DNA of 64,000 nucleotides from Streptomyces uncialis (GCF_001905345.1 NZ_LFBV01000001.1:1809321-1873320); one strand, 5' to 3'. Counted from the stretch's first letter, positions 26,463 to 36,734 are shown. Numbers and translations: made by a program. Notes: generated by a model from the letters alone, not told the origin.

Positions 26463-27347
26463 TCACAGCACCTTCCGGTCGGTGCCGTCCCCGGTGGGCG
26501 CGGCGGCGGGGTCGGGTACGGGCGGGGAGTCGTGGTGGTCGGCGGGCGGCCGGCGCAGCAGGGCGATCGAACCGGACACGGTGCTCGCCTTCAGCGTTCC
26601 GCTGCCGCTGCCGAGCCGCCCGGTGATCCGTTTGGCGCCCCACTGACCGCTGACCCGGAGGTCCTCGAAGTGGTTGGAGAGGCTGCCGCTCGCGGTGTTC
26701 GCCTCGACCTCGGCGTCCGCCGGGTGCGGCAGCCGGACGGCGATCTCGCCGGAGACGCTGGTGAGGCTGATGTCGGCGGGGCCGCCGGTGGGGTCGAGGT
26801 CCACGATCATGGAGCCGCTGACGGAGTCGCCCCGTACGGAGGAGCCGGAGCTCTCGACGACGGTGAGGTCGCCGGACACGGAGTTGAAGCGGAGGTCGCC
26901 GGTCAGCCGGTGCGCCTCGATGTTCCCGGCGACCGTGTCGGTGCGGACGGGGCCCGCGAGCGCGACGAGGGTGGTGTCACCGGTGATGCCCTTGACCTCG
27001 GTGCGCCCCTCGATGCCGGAGACGACCGCTCCCGCGCCGACGACGCCGACCTCCACCCGGGTCCCGGCGGGGACCGTCAGCGAGACCACCGCGCTGCGCT
27101 GCCAGCCCTTGCGGTCCAGCCAGCGCAGGAAGCCCTTCCAGGGCAGATCCTCGTACGCGACCGTCAGGACGCCGTCCTCATGGGTCACCACCAGGGGCGG
27201 GCCCTCGATCTCGGAGACCTGGAGCCGCGCGGAACTGCTCTCGGTGCCCACGACATTGACCGTTCCGTTGACGAGCCGCACGTGGAGCTCCGTCAGCGGG
27301 GCGTCGAAGGTGAGCTTCTGCGGATCTGCGACGGACCACTCGGACAT
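26463..27347 (-). CDS. DUF4097 beta-helix-like protein
   Basis: 294 residues of repeating short beta segments (VNGTVNVVG, GITGDTTLVALAG, SVSGDLTVVESSG, SVSGSMIVDLD), the pattern of DUF4097/adhesin-like right-handed beta helices. There is no signal peptide and no membrane segment. ATG 27347 has GGAGG 8 bases upstream; longer frames run into the promoter. First gene of a two-gene unit with the PadR regulator. In Firmicutes and Actinobacteria these proteins often accompany PadR or anti-sigma systems of the cell envelope; its actual role is unknown. Confidence 0.85.
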   Translation of the reverse strand: MSEWSVADPQKLTFDAPLTELHVRLVNGTVNVVGTESSSARLQVSEIEGPPLVVTHEDGVLTVAYEDLPWKGFLRWLDRKGWQRSAVVSLTVPAGTRVEVGVVGAGAVVSGIEGRTEVKGITGDTTLVALAGPVRTDTVAGNIEAHRLTGDLRFNSVSGDLTVVESSGSSVRGDSVSGSMIVDLDPTGGPADISLTSVSGEIAVRLPHPADAEVEANTASGSLSNHFEDLRVSGQWGAKRITGRLGSGSGTLKASTVSGSIALLRRPPADHHDSPPVPDPAAAPTGDGTDRKVL

Positions 27348-27381
27348 GGTGCCGACCTCCCCTGTTCGGGATTGACGCGCC

Positions 27382-27431
27382 ATATCGCGTCTTCTTCCAA
27401 TACACGATATATCGCGGATCGCGGAGGTCAA
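27382..27431 (-). promoter_or_regulatory. Promoter and candidate PadR operator
   Basis: On the minus strand, TTGACC (27431-27426) and TATCGT (27409-27404) are separated by 16 bases. The perfect palindrome CGATATATCG (27405-27414) overlaps the -10, and the half site ATATCGCG occurs at 27382-27389 and again at 27409-27416, 27 bp apart. The AT-rich palindrome stands out strongly from the background. Confidence 0.7.
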
Positions 27432-27492
27432 GGGGCACGCCCCTTCTGTCCGGTGATGAGCCGTATCTGACGCATTGATCTAGCGTGGTGCC

Positions 27493-28269
27493 ATGCCGTC
27501 CGCCGCTGAGAACGCCGCCCCGGTCACCGGGGCGCTGCTGCTGTGCCGGGGCACTCCCGACACCGTGGCCCCGGTCGCCCGGCTGCTCCGTGAGCCGATG
27601 CGGGCCGCGGCGGCCGGGGAAGGCTGGACCGTACTGGTCCCGGAGGGCGCGCCCTGGCGGGAGACGGGCGGCGACCCGGTGGAACGGGTGGTGACCGGCT
27701 GGGCCGGGGCGCTCGCCGTCGGCGGACCGTGGCCGGTGCTCGCGCTGTGGTGGGACCCCGGGCACAGCGGCTTCGTGCTGGCCTCGGGGTTCCGGCGGCC
27801 CGTGGGGTACGAGTGGCTCGCGGGCGGGACACCCGTCGGGGAGGACGAGGCGGTCCGGACCGTCGCGCTGCGGCTCGGCCTCGATCCGGTGCTGGACCTC
27901 CAGGCGCTGGACGTACTGACCCGCGGCGACTCGGACGCGGACGCGCGGGCCCGGCTGATCGGGCTGGTCGCGGTGCTCGCGCGGACGGGGCTGGTCCTGC
28001 CGCCCGGGGTCACCCCCGGGGCGTCCATGCCCGTCCTGCGGGTCGCCCTGCGGGCGGCGGTGGGGGAGGGGGACGCCGATCCGGGGATCTGGTGGGGGCC
28101 GGTGGTACGGGCGCTGTGCGTGGTGCAGGTGGGCTTGGGCGTGCCGATGGCCCTCTGGGGCCTTCACCGGCGCCGCCCCGCCCTGGTCCTGGCGGGCGGC
28201 CTCCTCGCCACGACGGGCACGGTCGGGCTACGCGCCCGGTTCCCCGCACCCCTGGGTACGCCCCCCTGA
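27493..28269 (+). CDS. Hypothetical protein with C-terminal membrane segments
   Basis: 258 residues, family not recognised. The first 180 residues are soluble-looking (GWTVLVPEGAPWRETGG, PWPVLALWWDPGHSGFVLASGF); two hydrophobic stretches follow (VVRALCVVQVGLGVPMALWG and ALVLAGGLLATTGTVG). The ATG lacks a ribosome site, and a -10-like TAGCGT at 27481-27486 suggests a leaderless transcript. The last dozen codons (RARFPAPLGTPP) come from a copy of the mosaic repeat, which lies exactly 70 bp before the next reverse copy, so the natural C-terminus may have been replaced. Confidence 0.75.
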   Translation: MPSAAENAAPVTGALLLCRGTPDTVAPVARLLREPMRAAAAGEGWTVLVPEGAPWRETGGDPVERVVTGWAGALAVGGPWPVLALWWDPGHSGFVLASGFRRPVGYEWLAGGTPVGEDEAVRTVALRLGLDPVLDLQALDVLTRGDSDADARARLIGLVAVLARTGLVLPPGVTPGASMPVLRVALRAAVGEGDADPGIWWGPVVRALCVVQVGLGVPMALWGLHRRRPALVLAGGLLATTGTVGLRARFPAPLGTPP

Positions 28270-28570
28270 CCGTACTTTTCCCCGTGCGGGCCGTCCGTGG
28301 GTGCGCAGTTCCCCGCGCCCCTTCGGGGCGCCCCCTCGCTGTCGTCGTCCGGCTGCGGGCCGGGGGGCGAAGGGCCCACCGCAAGGGGCGCCCCCGATAG
28401 GGGCGCGGGGAACTGCGCACCCACCGGGCGACGGCTCAGGAACGAAGCGCGCTCAGCACAGGAGACCCAGGGGCGCGGGGAACTGCGCACCCCACGAGCG
28501 ACGGCACAGGAACAAGTGCGCTCACCCGGGCAGACCCAGAAGCGCGAGCGAAGGCGACCCGCACCGCCCG
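28232..28570. repeat. Mosaic repeat cluster D
   Basis: A degenerate reverse copy at about 28232-28251 inside the preceding gene, a perfect reverse copy at 28303-28321, and forward copies at 28400-28418 and 28470-28488, with 70-bp spacing on each side. The reverse and forward copies face each other across about 78 bp and could form a long hairpin, which may act as terminator between the convergent genes. Confidence 0.85.
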
Positions 28571-28575
28571 GACGG

Positions 28576-28752
28576 TCAGTCCTCCTCGTCGTCCAGACGG
28601 GCCAGCCACGTCGCCAGACGTTCCACCGGGACCTCGAAGTCGGGGTTGAGGTCCACGAACGCCCGCAACTGCTCCGCGAGCCACTCGAAGCTGACCTCCT
28701 CCTCGCCCCGCCGCTTCTCCAGTTCCTCGATACCACGATCGGTGAAGTACAA
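28576..28752 (-). CDS. DUF6104-like small protein
   Basis: 58 residues, acidic and helical: YFTDRGIEELEKRRGEEE, FEWLAEQLRAFVDLNP, ERLATWLARLDDEED. I recognise it as a short conserved Streptomyces family encoded downstream of kgd. The start is a TTG at 28752, because GGAG sits 6 bases upstream and family members begin at that Tyr-Phe-Thr. No function is known. Confidence 0.8.
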   Translation of the reverse strand: MYFTDRGIEELEKRRGEEEVSFEWLAEQLRAFVDLNPDFEVPVERLATWLARLDDEED

Positions 28753-28810
28753 CGCATGCTCCAGAAGGGGGAAACCGGCACGTACGACCAGGGTACGGGG
28801 GGCACCACGC

Positions 28811-28862
28811 ACCGGGGCCCGGTGCCCACCCGCGTCCAGCGGATGGGGCACCGGGCCCCGGT
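28811..28862 (-). terminator. Terminator after kgd
   Basis: A 17-bp perfect stem (ACCGGGGCCCGGTGCCC at 28811-28827 against 28846-28862) with an 18-base loop, 27 bp past the kgd stop. Confidence 0.85.
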
Positions 28863-28889
28863 CACCCCGACCGTCGCCGGGGAGAGGCG

Positions 28890-31800
28890 CTACGCCTCGA
28901 ACACCTCACGGACCAGCTGCTCCTGCTCCGCCTGGTGCCGCTTCGCCGAACCCACCGCGGGCGACGAACCGTGCGGACGGGAGATCCGCCGCAGCCGCTC
29001 GCCGTGCGGGATGTCCGCCCCGACCGCCAGGTCGAGGTGGTCGATCAGGTTCAGCGCGATGAACGGCCACGCACCCTGGTTCGCGGGCTCTTCCTGGGCC
29101 CACAGGTACTTCTCGGCGTTCGGGTACTTGGAGATCTCCGCCTGGAGCTCCTTGCCCGGCAGCGGGTACAGCCGCTCGATACGGATGATCGCCGTGTCGG
29201 TGATATCGCGCTTGACCCGCTCGGCCTCCAGGTCGTAGTACACCTTGCCGGCGCAGAAGACGACCTTGCGGACCGCCGACGCCTCGGCACGGGTGTCACC
29301 GATGACCGGACGGAAGCCGCCCGTCGTGAACTCCTCCGCCTTCGACGCCGCCGCCTTCATCCGCAGCATCGACTTCGGGGTGAAGACGACCAGCGGCTTG
29401 TGGTGCGGGTTGTGGACCTGCCAGCGCAGCAGGTGGAAGTAATTCGACGGCAGGGTCGGCATCGCGACCGTCATGTTGTTCTGCGCGCAGAGCTGGAGGA
29501 ACCGCTCCGGGCGGGCGGACGAGTGGTCCGGGCCCTGGCCCTCGTAACCGTGCGGCAGCAGCAGCGTGACACCCGAGGTCTGGGCCCACTTCTGCTCGGC
29601 GGAGGAGATGAACTCGTCCACCACCGTCTGCGCGCCGTTCACGAAGTCACCGAACTGCGCCTCCCACATCACCAGGGACTCGGGACGGGCCAGCGAGTAG
29701 CCGTACTCGAAGCCCATCGCCGCGTACTCCGACAGCAGGGAGTCGTAGACGTTGTAACGGGCCTGGTCCTCCGACAGGTACAGCAGCGGGGTGTAGTCCT
29801 CGCCGGTCTCCCGGTCGATGAGCACCGCGTGCCGCTGGCCGAAGGTGCCGCGGCGGGAGTCCTGGCCGGACAGCCGCACCGGGGTGCCCTCCATCAGCAG
29901 CGAGCCGATGGCGAGGGTCTCGCCCATGCCCCAGTCGATCGTGCCGTCCTCCACCATCGCCGCACGGCGCTGGAGCTGCGGCAGCAGCCTCGGGTGGACG
30001 GTGACCCGCTCGGGGATGTTGACCTGCGACTCGGCGATCCGCTTGACGACCTCCTGGGAGACCGCCGTGTTCACCGTGACCGGGAACTCGGCCTGCGGCT
30101 CGGGCAGCGGCACCTCGGACGGCTGCGAGGTGGCCTCACGGACCTCCGTGAACACCTTCTCCAGCTGCCCCTGGAAGTCCTGGAGCGCCTGCTCGGCCTC
30201 CTCCAGCGTGATGTCACCGCGACCGATCAGGGACTCGGTGTACAGCTTGCGCACCGAGCGCTTCTTGTCGATCAGGTCGTACATCAGCGGCTGGGTGAAC
30301 GCCGGGTTGTCGGACTCGTTGTGACCGCGGCGGCGGTAGCAGATGAGGTCGATCACGACGTCCTTGTTGAACGCCTGACGGAACTCGAACGCGAGCCGCG
30401 CCACCCGGACGACGGCCTCGGGGTCGTCGCCGTTCACATGGAAGATCGGCGCCTCGATCATCCGCGCCACGTCCGTCGCGTACATCGACGAGCGGGACGA
30501 CTCCGGGGCGGCGGTGAAGCCGACCTGGTTGTTGATGACGATGTGGACCGTGCCGCCCGTGCGGTAACCGCGCAGCTGCGACATGTTCAGCGTCTCGGCC
30601 ACGACACCCTGGCCCGCGAAGGCCGCGTCACCGTGCAGGGCGACCGGCAGGACCGTGAAGTCCGTACCGCCCTTGTTGATGATGTCCTGCTTGGCGCGCG
30701 CGACCCCTTCGAGGACCGGGTCGACGGCCTCCAGGTGCGAGGGGTTCGCGGTGAGCGAGACCTTGATCTGCTCGCCGTCGAGACCGGTGAAGGTGCCCTC
30801 GGCGCCCAGATGGTACTTCACGTCGCCGGAGCCGTGCATCGACTTCGGGTCGAGGTTGCCCTCGAACTCCCGGAAGATCTGCGCGTACGACTTGCCGACG
30901 ATGTTCGCGAGGACGTTCAGCCGGCCGCGGTGCGCCATCCCGATGACGACCTCGTCCAGCCGGGACTCGGCCGCCGAGTCGATGACCGCGTCCAGCAGCG
31001 GGATGACGGACTCGGCGCCCTCCAGCGAGAACCGCTTCTGACCGACGTACTTGGTCTGGAGGAACGTCTCGAACGCCTCGGCGGCGTTCAGCCGGCGCAG
31101 GATGCGCAGCTGCTCCTCGCGCTCCGGGTTGCTGTGCGGACGCTCGACCCGGTCCTGGATCCAGCGGCGCTGCTTCGGGTCCTGGATGTGCATGAACTCG
31201 ATGCCGGTGGTGCGGCAGTACGAGTCGCGCAGCACCCCGAGGATGTCCCGCAGCTTCATCATCGACTTGGCCGCGAAGCCGCCGACCGCGAACTCCCGCT
31301 CCAGGTCCCACAGGGTGAGACCGTGCTCGGTGATGTCCAGGTCGGGGTGCTTGCGCTGGCGGTACTCCAGCGGGTCGGTGTCGGCCATGACATGGCCGCG
31401 GACCCGGTAGGAGTGGATCAGCTCGAAGACCCGGGCGGCCTTGGTGACGTCGTCGTCGTGCGAGGCGTCGATGTCCTTGAGCCAGCGGACCGGCTCGTAG
31501 GGGATGCGCAGCGCCTCGAAGATCTCGTCGTAGAAGCCCTCCTGGCCGAGCAGGAGGTTCGCGACGACCCGCAGGAACTCGCCGGAGGCGGCACCCTGGA
31601 CGACCCGGTGGTCGTAGGTCGACGTGAGCGTCATGACCTTGGAGATACCGAGCTTGTTCAGGGTGTCCTGGGACGTGCCCTGGAACTCCGCCGGGTAGTC
31701 CATGGAACCGACGCCCATGATCACCGACTGGTTCGGCATCAGCCGCGGCACGGAGTGGACCGTACCGAGGCCCCCCGGGTTGGTCAGCGAGACCGTGACG

Positions 31801-32738
31801 CCGGTGAAGTCCTCCATCGTGAGCTTGTTGTCACGGGCGCGGCGGACGATGTCCTCGTAGGCCTGCCAGAACTCGAAGAAGTTCAGGGTCTCGGCCTTCT
31901 TGATGCCCGCGACGACCAGCTGGCGGTCACCGTTGGGCTTCACGAGGTCGATGGCGAGGCCGAAGTTGATGTGCTCCGGCTTGACCAGCGTCGGCTTGCC
32001 GTCCTTCACCGTGAAGGAGTGGTTCATCGACGGCATGGCCTTGATCGCCTGCACCATCGCGTACCCGATGAGGTGGGTGAAGGAGATCTTCCCGCCCCGG
32101 GCGCGCTTCAGATGGTTGTTGATCACGATGCGGTTGTCGAACAGGAGCTTCACCGGCACGGCGCGCACGGACGTGGCCGTGGGCACCTCCAGCGAGGCGT
32201 TCATGTTCTTCGCGACAGCGGCCGACGGGCCGCGCAGCGTGACGAACTCCGGCCCCGCGGGTGCCTCCGCGGCCGGCGCCTGCTCGGCGGCGGGTGCCGC
32301 CTTCGCCGGAGCGGCCTTGGCGGGCGCGGGAGCGGACGCGGCGGGCTTGGCCTGCGGCGCGGCGGGGGCACCCTGTGCGGTGGCGCCCTTCGCCGGGGCC
32401 GCGGGCGTGGCCGGAGCCTTGGCCGCGGGTGCGGGCGACGCGCTGGGGACGGCCGGGCTCACGGCGGCGGGCTTCTCAGCCTGCGTACCGGGGGCCGCGG
32501 TATCCGCCGGGACCGGGGTGGCAGCTGCCCCCGGCTTGTAGTCGGCGAAGAAGTCCCACCAGGCGCGGTCTACCGAGTTCGGGTCCTGGAGGTACTGCTG
32601 ATAGATCTCGTCGACGAGCCACTCATTGGCACCGAAAGCAGCGGCGGGGTCCTGACCCTGCCCTGCTCGTTCGGTTGTGGGGGCGCCTCCTGGCCGAAGG
32701 CTGGGGGAGCTCGAATTACTGGGGGACTGTGACGACAC
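28890..32738 (-). CDS. kgd: Multifunctional 2-oxoglutarate decarboxylase/dehydrogenase E1 fused to E2 acyltransferase
   Basis: 1,282 residues. Catalyses the thiamine-diphosphate step of 2-oxoglutarate oxidation in the TCA cycle. Order: a short N-terminal helix ([20 protein letters not shown]), an Ala/Pro-rich linker (about 75-170), an E2-type succinyltransferase domain with the catalytic DHRVVQG motif, then E1 transketolase-like domains ([25 protein letters not shown], the ThDP metal site [14 protein letters not shown]). No lipoyl domain, as in the mycobacterial and Streptomyces enzyme. GTG 32738 opens VSSQSPSN, matching the family start. An unusual 46-bp element lies inside the first 25 codons (32665-32710). 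Confidence 0.95.
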   Translation of the reverse strand: MSSQSPSNSSSPSLRPGGAPTTERAGQGQDPAAAFGANEWLVDEIYQQYLQDPNSVDRAWWDFFADYKPGAAATPVPADTAAPGTQAEKPAAVSPAVPSASPAPAAKAPATPAAPAKGATAQGAPAAPQAKPAASAPAPAKAAPAKAAPAAEQAPAAEAPAGPEFVTLRGPSAAVAKNMNASLEVPTATSVRAVPVKLLFDNRIVINNHLKRARGGKISFTHLIGYAMVQAIKAMPSMNHSFTVKDGKPTLVKPEHINFGLAIDLVKPNGDRQLVVAGIKKAETLNFFEFWQAYEDIVRRARDNKLTMEDFTGVTVSLTNPGGLGTVHSVPRLMPNQSVIMGVGSMDYPAEFQGTSQDTLNKLGISKVMTLTSTYDHRVVQGAASGEFLRVVANLLLGQEGFYDEIFEALRIPYEPVRWLKDIDASHDDDVTKAARVFELIHSYRVRGHVMADTDPLEYRQRKHPDLDITEHGLTLWDLEREFAVGGFAAKSMMKLRDILGVLRDSYCRTTGIEFMHIQDPKQRRWIQDRVERPHSNPEREEQLRILRRLNAAEAFETFLQTKYVGQKRFSLEGAESVIPLLDAVIDSAAESRLDEVVIGMAHRGRLNVLANIVGKSYAQIFREFEGNLDPKSMHGSGDVKYHLGAEGTFTGLDGEQIKVSLTANPSHLEAVDPVLEGVARAKQDIINKGGTDFTVLPVALHGDAAFAGQGVVAETLNMSQLRGYRTGGTVHIVINNQVGFTAAPESSRSSMYATDVARMIEAPIFHVNGDDPEAVVRVARLAFEFRQAFNKDVVIDLICYRRRGHNESDNPAFTQPLMYDLIDKKRSVRKLYTESLIGRGDITLEEAEQALQDFQGQLEKVFTEVREATSQPSEVPLPEPQAEFPVTVNTAVSQEVVKRIAESQVNIPERVTVHPRLLPQLQRRAAMVEDGTIDWGMGETLAIGSLLMEGTPVRLSGQDSRRGTFGQRHAVLIDRETGEDYTPLLYLSEDQARYNVYDSLLSEYAAMGFEYGYSLARPESLVMWEAQFGDFVNGAQTVVDEFISSAEQKWAQTSGVTLLLPHGYEGQGPDHSSARPERFLQLCAQNNMTVAMPTLPSNYFHLLRWQVHNPHHKPLVVFTPKSMLRMKAAASKAEEFTTGGFRPVIGDTRAEASAVRKVVFCAGKVYYDLEAERVKRDITDTAIIRIERLYPLPGKELQAEISKYPNAEKYLWAQEEPANQGAWPFIALNLIDHLDLAVGADIPHGERLRRISRPHGSSPAVGSAKRHQAEQEQLVREVFEA
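32665..32710. repeat. Small palindromic element inside the kgd 5' coding region
   Basis: 46 bp bounded by GCTC and GAGC and containing TGTGGGGGCGCC, GGCCGAAGG and CTGGGGGAG. It resembles a dispersed element I recall from other Streptomyces intergenic regions. In kgd it encodes [14 protein letters not shown] between the N-terminal Ser-rich segment and the conserved DPAAAFG. Confidence 0.5.
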
Positions 32739-33099
32739 GGCGGCAACCGCCCTCTTCCGCTTCACAAGATGATGGACAGCGGGAATTAAGGCTACGCCTT
32801 GCGGGGCCAGGAGTGCAGGCGGGGCAGCTGATCCGTCGCGTAAGTCACACTGGAAGGGGTGTTTCAGGGTTCGAAATGGCGGGAAACAACCGTGGTTCGC
32901 CTGTGGCGCGGTGGACGTCAGGGCACGCCGGAGCACGACGGACGGGTGAGGACACCGCGTCGTCCGGCGGCCGACCGTGCTGGATCGTGTCAGTCCGCGC
33001 GTGCGCCACCCGGAGGCGGAACCCGACCGGACGGTGGGCGGAACGTGTCCGTCCGCCACCCGAGCCCGACGATCTTGGCCTGTCGACTCGAACCCTACG
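32739..33099. other. Upstream region of kgd
   Basis: 361 bp between the kgd start and the stop of the upstream kinase gene, both on the minus strand. It should hold the kgd promoter. No palindrome or gene stands out, and a plus-strand frame at 32859-33134 has no coding character. Confidence 0.5.
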
Positions 33100-34302
33100 T
33101 CAACCTTGGCCCCGTGACAGCCCCGGAAGGATGACCTGGATCCGGCAACCCCGCGCCGACTCCGCGACCCCGATCCGGCCCCCGTGCAGATCCACCGCCC
33201 AGCGCGCGATCGCCAGCCCCAGCCCCGTACCGCCGTCACTGCCCCCGGGCCCCGGCGGCGCCGGCCGCGGCCCCCCGGGCCCGCCGGCCGCCCCGCCCAC
33301 GGCGCCCGCCGGATCGGTGTAGGGGCCCCGGTTGAAGCGCTCGAACACCCGGTGCCACTCCGACTCGGGGATACCGGGCCCCTCGTCCATGACCTCCAGG
33401 CTCAGGGACTCCGCGCCGGTGCCCCGGCGGGCCTTCACCGTGACCCGGCCGTGCGGGGGACTGTGCTTCACGGCGTTGTCGATCAGATTGGCGACCACCT
33501 GGTGGATGCGCTCGGGATCGGCGTGCCCGGTCAGCTCCGGCGGCCACACATCGAGATGCAGATGCACGTCCGTACGGGTGTGACTGCCGGAACCCGAGGC
33601 GATCCCGGCCCGCGCCGAGGCCACCATGTTCGCCTCCTTCAGCACGCCCGACAGATACGGCCACACCTCGAAACGGCGCGCCCTCAGCGGTACGACCCCG
33701 TTGTCCAGGCGGGACAGGTCCAGCAGCGTCTCCACCAGCCGGCCGAGGCGCTCCGTCTGCTTCAGCGCCGTGCGCATGGTCTCCGGGTCGGCGGCCGAGA
33801 CCCCGTCCACCACGTTCTCCAGCACCGCCCGCAGCCCCGCGATCGGGGTCCGCAGCTCGTGCGAGACATTCGCCACGAGTTCCTTGCGCTGGCGGTCCTG
33901 GGCCTCCAGGTCGTCGGCCATCCGGTTGATGGTCGTCGCGAGATCGCCCAGCTCGTCCTTGCGGTCGTGGCCGCGCACCCGCCGGGTGTAGTCCCCGTGC
34001 GATATGGACCGGGCGACCGTGTTCATGTCGTCCAGCGGCGCGGTCAGCGAGTGCGCCACGAACTGGGTGATCAGCAGCGTCGCGATCACCGAGAACACGG
34101 TGATGAACCGCAGCTCCGTCTCGGTGCGCACCGCGATCATCAGCAGCCCGGTCGTGATGAACACCGACACCACGACCAGCGTGCCGAGCTTCGTCTTGAT
34201 CGAGAACGGACGCAGCTTCTCGGAGCCGGGACCGAGTCCCGCCGCCTCGCCCGTCGTACCGTCCGTCAGATGCGGGCCGGGCCGACCGGCGGGGCCGCTC
34301 AT
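33100..34302 (-). CDS. Two-component sensor histidine kinase (EnvZ/BaeS-like)
   Basis: 400 residues. Two hydrophobic segments ([18 protein letters not shown] and [18 protein letters not shown]) lie close together, so there is almost no extracellular loop. A HAMP domain follows, then the phospho-acceptor in [16 protein letters not shown]-box [13 protein letters not shown]1 DEGPGIP and G2 [13 protein letters not shown] Gly/Pro insert separates G1 from G2. Its ATG at 34302 overlaps the stop of the regulator gene, so the pair is translated together. A single-span-loop sensor of this kind often reads the membrane state. Confidence 0.93.
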   Translation of the reverse strand: MSGPAGRPGPHLTDGTTGEAAGLGPGSEKLRPFSIKTKLGTLVVVSVFITTGLLMIAVRTETELRFITVFSVIATLLITQFVAHSLTAPLDDMNTVARSISHGDYTRRVRGHDRKDELGDLATTINRMADDLEAQDRQRKELVANVSHELRTPIAGLRAVLENVVDGVSAADPETMRTALKQTERLGRLVETLLDLSRLDNGVVPLRARRFEVWPYLSGVLKEANMVASARAGIASGSGSHTRTDVHLHLDVWPPELTGHADPERIHQVVANLIDNAVKHSPPHGRVTVKARRGTGAESLSLEVMDEGPGIPESEWHRVFERFNRGPYTDPAGAVGGAAGGPGGPRPAPPGPGGSDGGTGLGLAIARWAVDLHGGRIGVAESARGCRIQVILPGLSRGQG

Positions 34303-35042
34303 GGCGTCGGGGTCTCCAGCGCGTACCCGACACCGTGCACGGTGCGGATGCGCTCCGCGCCGATCTTGCGGCGCAGGGCCTTGATATGGCTGTCCACCGT
34401 CCGGGTGCCGGAGGCGTCCGCCCAGTCCCACACCTCCGCCAGCAGCTGCTCCCGGGAGAGCACCGCGCGCGGGGTGTTCGCCAGGCACACCAGCAGATCG
34501 AACTCGGTGGGCGTCAGATGCACGTCCTCACCGCGCACCCGGACCCGCCGCTGGGCGTGGTCGATCTCCAGCTCGCCGAGCCGGAGCGTGCCGCTGCGGG
34601 GGGTGGTCGCGGCGAGCGCGGCGCGTTCGACCCGGCGCAGCAGTACATGGACGCGGGCGGCCAGCTCCCGCATCGAGAACGGCTTGGTCATGTAGTCGTC
34701 CGCGCCGACCCCCAGCCCGACCAGCATGTCCGTCTCGTCGTCGCGGGCGGTGAGCATCATGACGGGCACGGGCCGCTGGGCCTGGACCCGGCGGCACACC
34801 TCCAGCCCGTCGAAGCCCGGCAGCATCACGTCGAGGATCAGCAGATCGGGCTGCCACGCCTGGGCGGTGTCCACGGCCGCGGGTCCGTCACCGGCCGTCT
34901 GCACATGGAATCCCTCGGCGCGCAGCCGGGCGGAGATCGCGTCGACGATCGTCGGGTCGTCCTCCACCACCAGCACCCGACGCTGGGCGCCCGCCCCCGC
35001 CGGCTGGGTATTACCTTGCTGCGAGGTGTGTGTGTGCTCCAT
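34299..35042 (-). CDS. OmpR/PhoB-type response regulator
   Basis: 247 residues. Receiver domain with acidic pair VEDDP, phospho-acceptor Asp71 (LLILDVMLPG) and switch Lys in MTKPF; C-terminal winged helix with LTPTEFDLLVCLANTP and TVDSHIKALRRKIG. A 20-residue polar N-terminal extension precedes the fold. The first gene of the pair; the kinase follows with an ATGA overlap. Its targets are unknown. Confidence 0.94.
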   Translation of the reverse strand: MEHTHTSQQGNTQPAGAGAQRRVLVVEDDPTIVDAISARLRAEGFHVQTAGDGPAAVDTAQAWQPDLLILDVMLPGFDGLEVCRRVQAQRPVPVMMLTARDDETDMLVGLGVGADDYMTKPFSMRELAARVHVLLRRVERAALAATTPRSGTLRLGELEIDHAQRRVRVRGEDVHLTPTEFDLLVCLANTPRAVLSREQLLAEVWDWADASGTRTVDSHIKALRRKIGAERIRTVHGVGYALETPTP

Positions 35043-35155
35043 CGCCCGCCCCTGACTGAGCTGTTCGGAATCCGTGGGGTGATCCCATGGCTGTGCATGG
35101 CACGCACATGGTCCGCGCGCCGGTCAGCAGACTAGAGGCACGGAGCGTGTGCGGG

Positions 35156-35839
35156 CTATCCAGCTCTGATCGCGAGGTGCACGACGTCCGGTACGCCCCT
35201 CGCGACCGGGATTTCATGGGTACGGACCCCTTGGAACCCGGAATTCCGCAATGTTCCTTCGAAATCGGGCGACGGCCGAGCCGACCACACGGCCAGTACG
35301 CCGGAGGGCGCCAGACGCGCACGGCACAGCGCGAGACCCTGCGGGGTGTACAGCCCGTCGTTGTCCTCGGTGACCGTCCAGTCGGGTCCGTTGTCGATGT
35401 CCAGGCACAGGGCGTCGTACGAGCGGTCCGCGGTCCTCAGATGGGTCAGCAGATCGGTGTGCAGGATCTCGGTACGGGGGTCCGCGAGAGCCGTCGCGGA
35501 GACCTCGGCGAGGGGGCCCGCCCGGTGCCAGTCGATGATCGCCGCCTCGCGCTCCACGACGGTCACGGAGCGCCACGCGGGGTCCGCGGCGGCGTGCGCC
35601 AGCGAGAAGCCGACGCCGAGCCCCCCGAGCAGCAGGCTGTGGCCTCCCGCGCCGGGGAGCGCGTCCCGCGCCGCGTCCACCAGAAGCCGCTCGGAGCGGC
35701 CGTCCGACGTGTCCATCAGGAAGCAGCCGTTCGCGATGATCTGGAGCAGGTGCCCCTGTCTGCGCAGGGCCACCTCGCCGTGGGGGCCGGTCCTGCGGTC
35801 CAGTACGAGTGCGCTGTCGCCGTCCATCAGAGGAACCAT
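35156..35839 (-). CDS. Spermidine-synthase-like methyltransferase-fold protein
   Basis: 227 residues. The fold is visible as LLLGGLGVGFSLAHA, VTVVEREAAIIDWH and DALCLDIDNGPDW, the glycine loop and acidic strands of the polyamine synthase/class I methyltransferase group. The full spermidine synthase catalytic set is not obvious, so the product may be another aminopropyl or methyl transferase. ATG 35839 follows a G-rich site immediately upstream; ATG 35827 is an alternative. The frame upstream is repeat sequence. Stands alone between the two-component pair and repeat cluster E. Confidence 0.75.
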   Translation of the reverse strand: MVPLMDGDSALVLDRRTGPHGEVALRRQGHLLQIIANGCFLMDTSDGRSERLLVDAARDALPGAGGHSLLLGGLGVGFSLAHAAADPAWRSVTVVEREAAIIDWHRAGPLAEVSATALADPRTEILHTDLLTHLRTADRSYDALCLDIDNGPDWTVTEDNDGLYTPQGLALCRARLAPSGVLAVWSARPSPDFEGTLRNSGFQGVRTHEIPVARGVPDVVHLAIRAG

Positions 35840-35934
35840 CCCCCCATCCTGTCGATCCCCCCACCCCACCGCCCCGGTTTTCCGCCCCAGGCCCCCCCTC
35901 GCCCGCGCCCCGAGGCCCCCTGAGCCGTCGTCCG

Positions 35935-36680
35935 AGGGGTGCGCAGTACCCCGCGCCCCTGGGGTTCCCCACCCGGACGTACCTGTTCCCGTGCAGGTCG
36001 GACGGGGGTGCGCAGTTCCCCGCGCCCCTGGATGCTGCCCCATTACGGTCGCTCTTCGGGTGCGGGCCTACCCTCGTTTTCGCGCGGTTCCCCGCGCCCC
36101 TGGGGTTCCACACCTGGGCGTACCTGTTCCCGTGCGGGTCGGACGTGGGTGCGCGGTTCCCCGCGCCCCTTAGGTCGCGCCCCTTGCGGTTCCCGTTCGG
36201 GTGCGGGTTGCTTGTGGTTGCTCGCGCAGTTCCCCGCGCCCCTGGGTGCTGCCCCGTTGCGGTCGCTCTTCGGGTGCGGGTGGGCCCTCGTCTTTTGCGC
36301 AGTTCCCCGCGCCCCTTTGGGGGCGCCCACCTGGGGCTGTCGTCCGTCTGCGGACTCTCAGCGACCGGGTTCGGGGTTCAAACCACCCTCCTCGCGGACT
36401 CGCACGGCTACGGGAGGGGGTGGGCGGGAATCTCTGCTCGCAGACTCCGATGCTCTTCAGTCGGGCAACGAAACGGCTTACCGAGCGTGTCGGATCGAGG
36501 ACGGAGAATCCCGACCGGCACCGACCCGAAGAACCAACCGGACGCGCCCCAAAGGGGCGCGGGGAACTGCGCAAACCGCCGAGCGACGGCACAGGAACAA
36601 GTGCGCCCAGCCGGACAGACCTGAGCGACGGCACAGGCGACAAGTGCCCTCACCCGGGAGCCACCCAGAAGCGCAAGCGA
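35935..36680. repeat. Mosaic repeat cluster E
   Basis: Six reverse copies at 35941-35959, 36010-36028, 36082-36100, 36151-36169, 36224-36242 and 36297-36315, spaced 69-73 bp, then the core in inverted orientation (36408-36550), then a forward copy at 36554-36572. It lies between the divergent spermidine-synthase-like gene and lon and ends within 15 bp of the candidate ClgR box. Confidence 0.88.
36408..36550 (-). repeat. Core element of the mosaic repeat, copy 2 (inverted)
   Basis: About 143 bp, the reverse complement of the copy at 1026-1168 with scattered substitutions. The G-quadruplex motif GGGAGGGGGTGGGCGGG is on the plus strand at 36412-36428. Confidence 0.8.
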
Positions 36681-36685
36681 AGGCG

Positions 36686-36702
36686 GATCGCTGAGGGCGA
36701 AC
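36686..36702. promoter_or_regulatory. Candidate ClgR box upstream of lon
   Basis: GATCGC-TGAGG-GCGAAC matches the ClgR consensus GTTCGC-N5-GCGAAC at all but one position. ClgR is a known activator of clp and lon genes in Streptomyces. The site is 75-91 bp upstream of the lon ATG, a plausible activator position. Confidence 0.6.
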
Positions 36703-36734
36703 ACCACCCCGGGAACATTCGCGGAGCGCCATGC

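Noticed and set aside
28935..32732. A 1,265-residue plus-strand frame opposite kgd
   Set aside because: Antisense shadow of a highly conserved gene; sequence is Arg/Asp/Val-rich with no recognisable fold.
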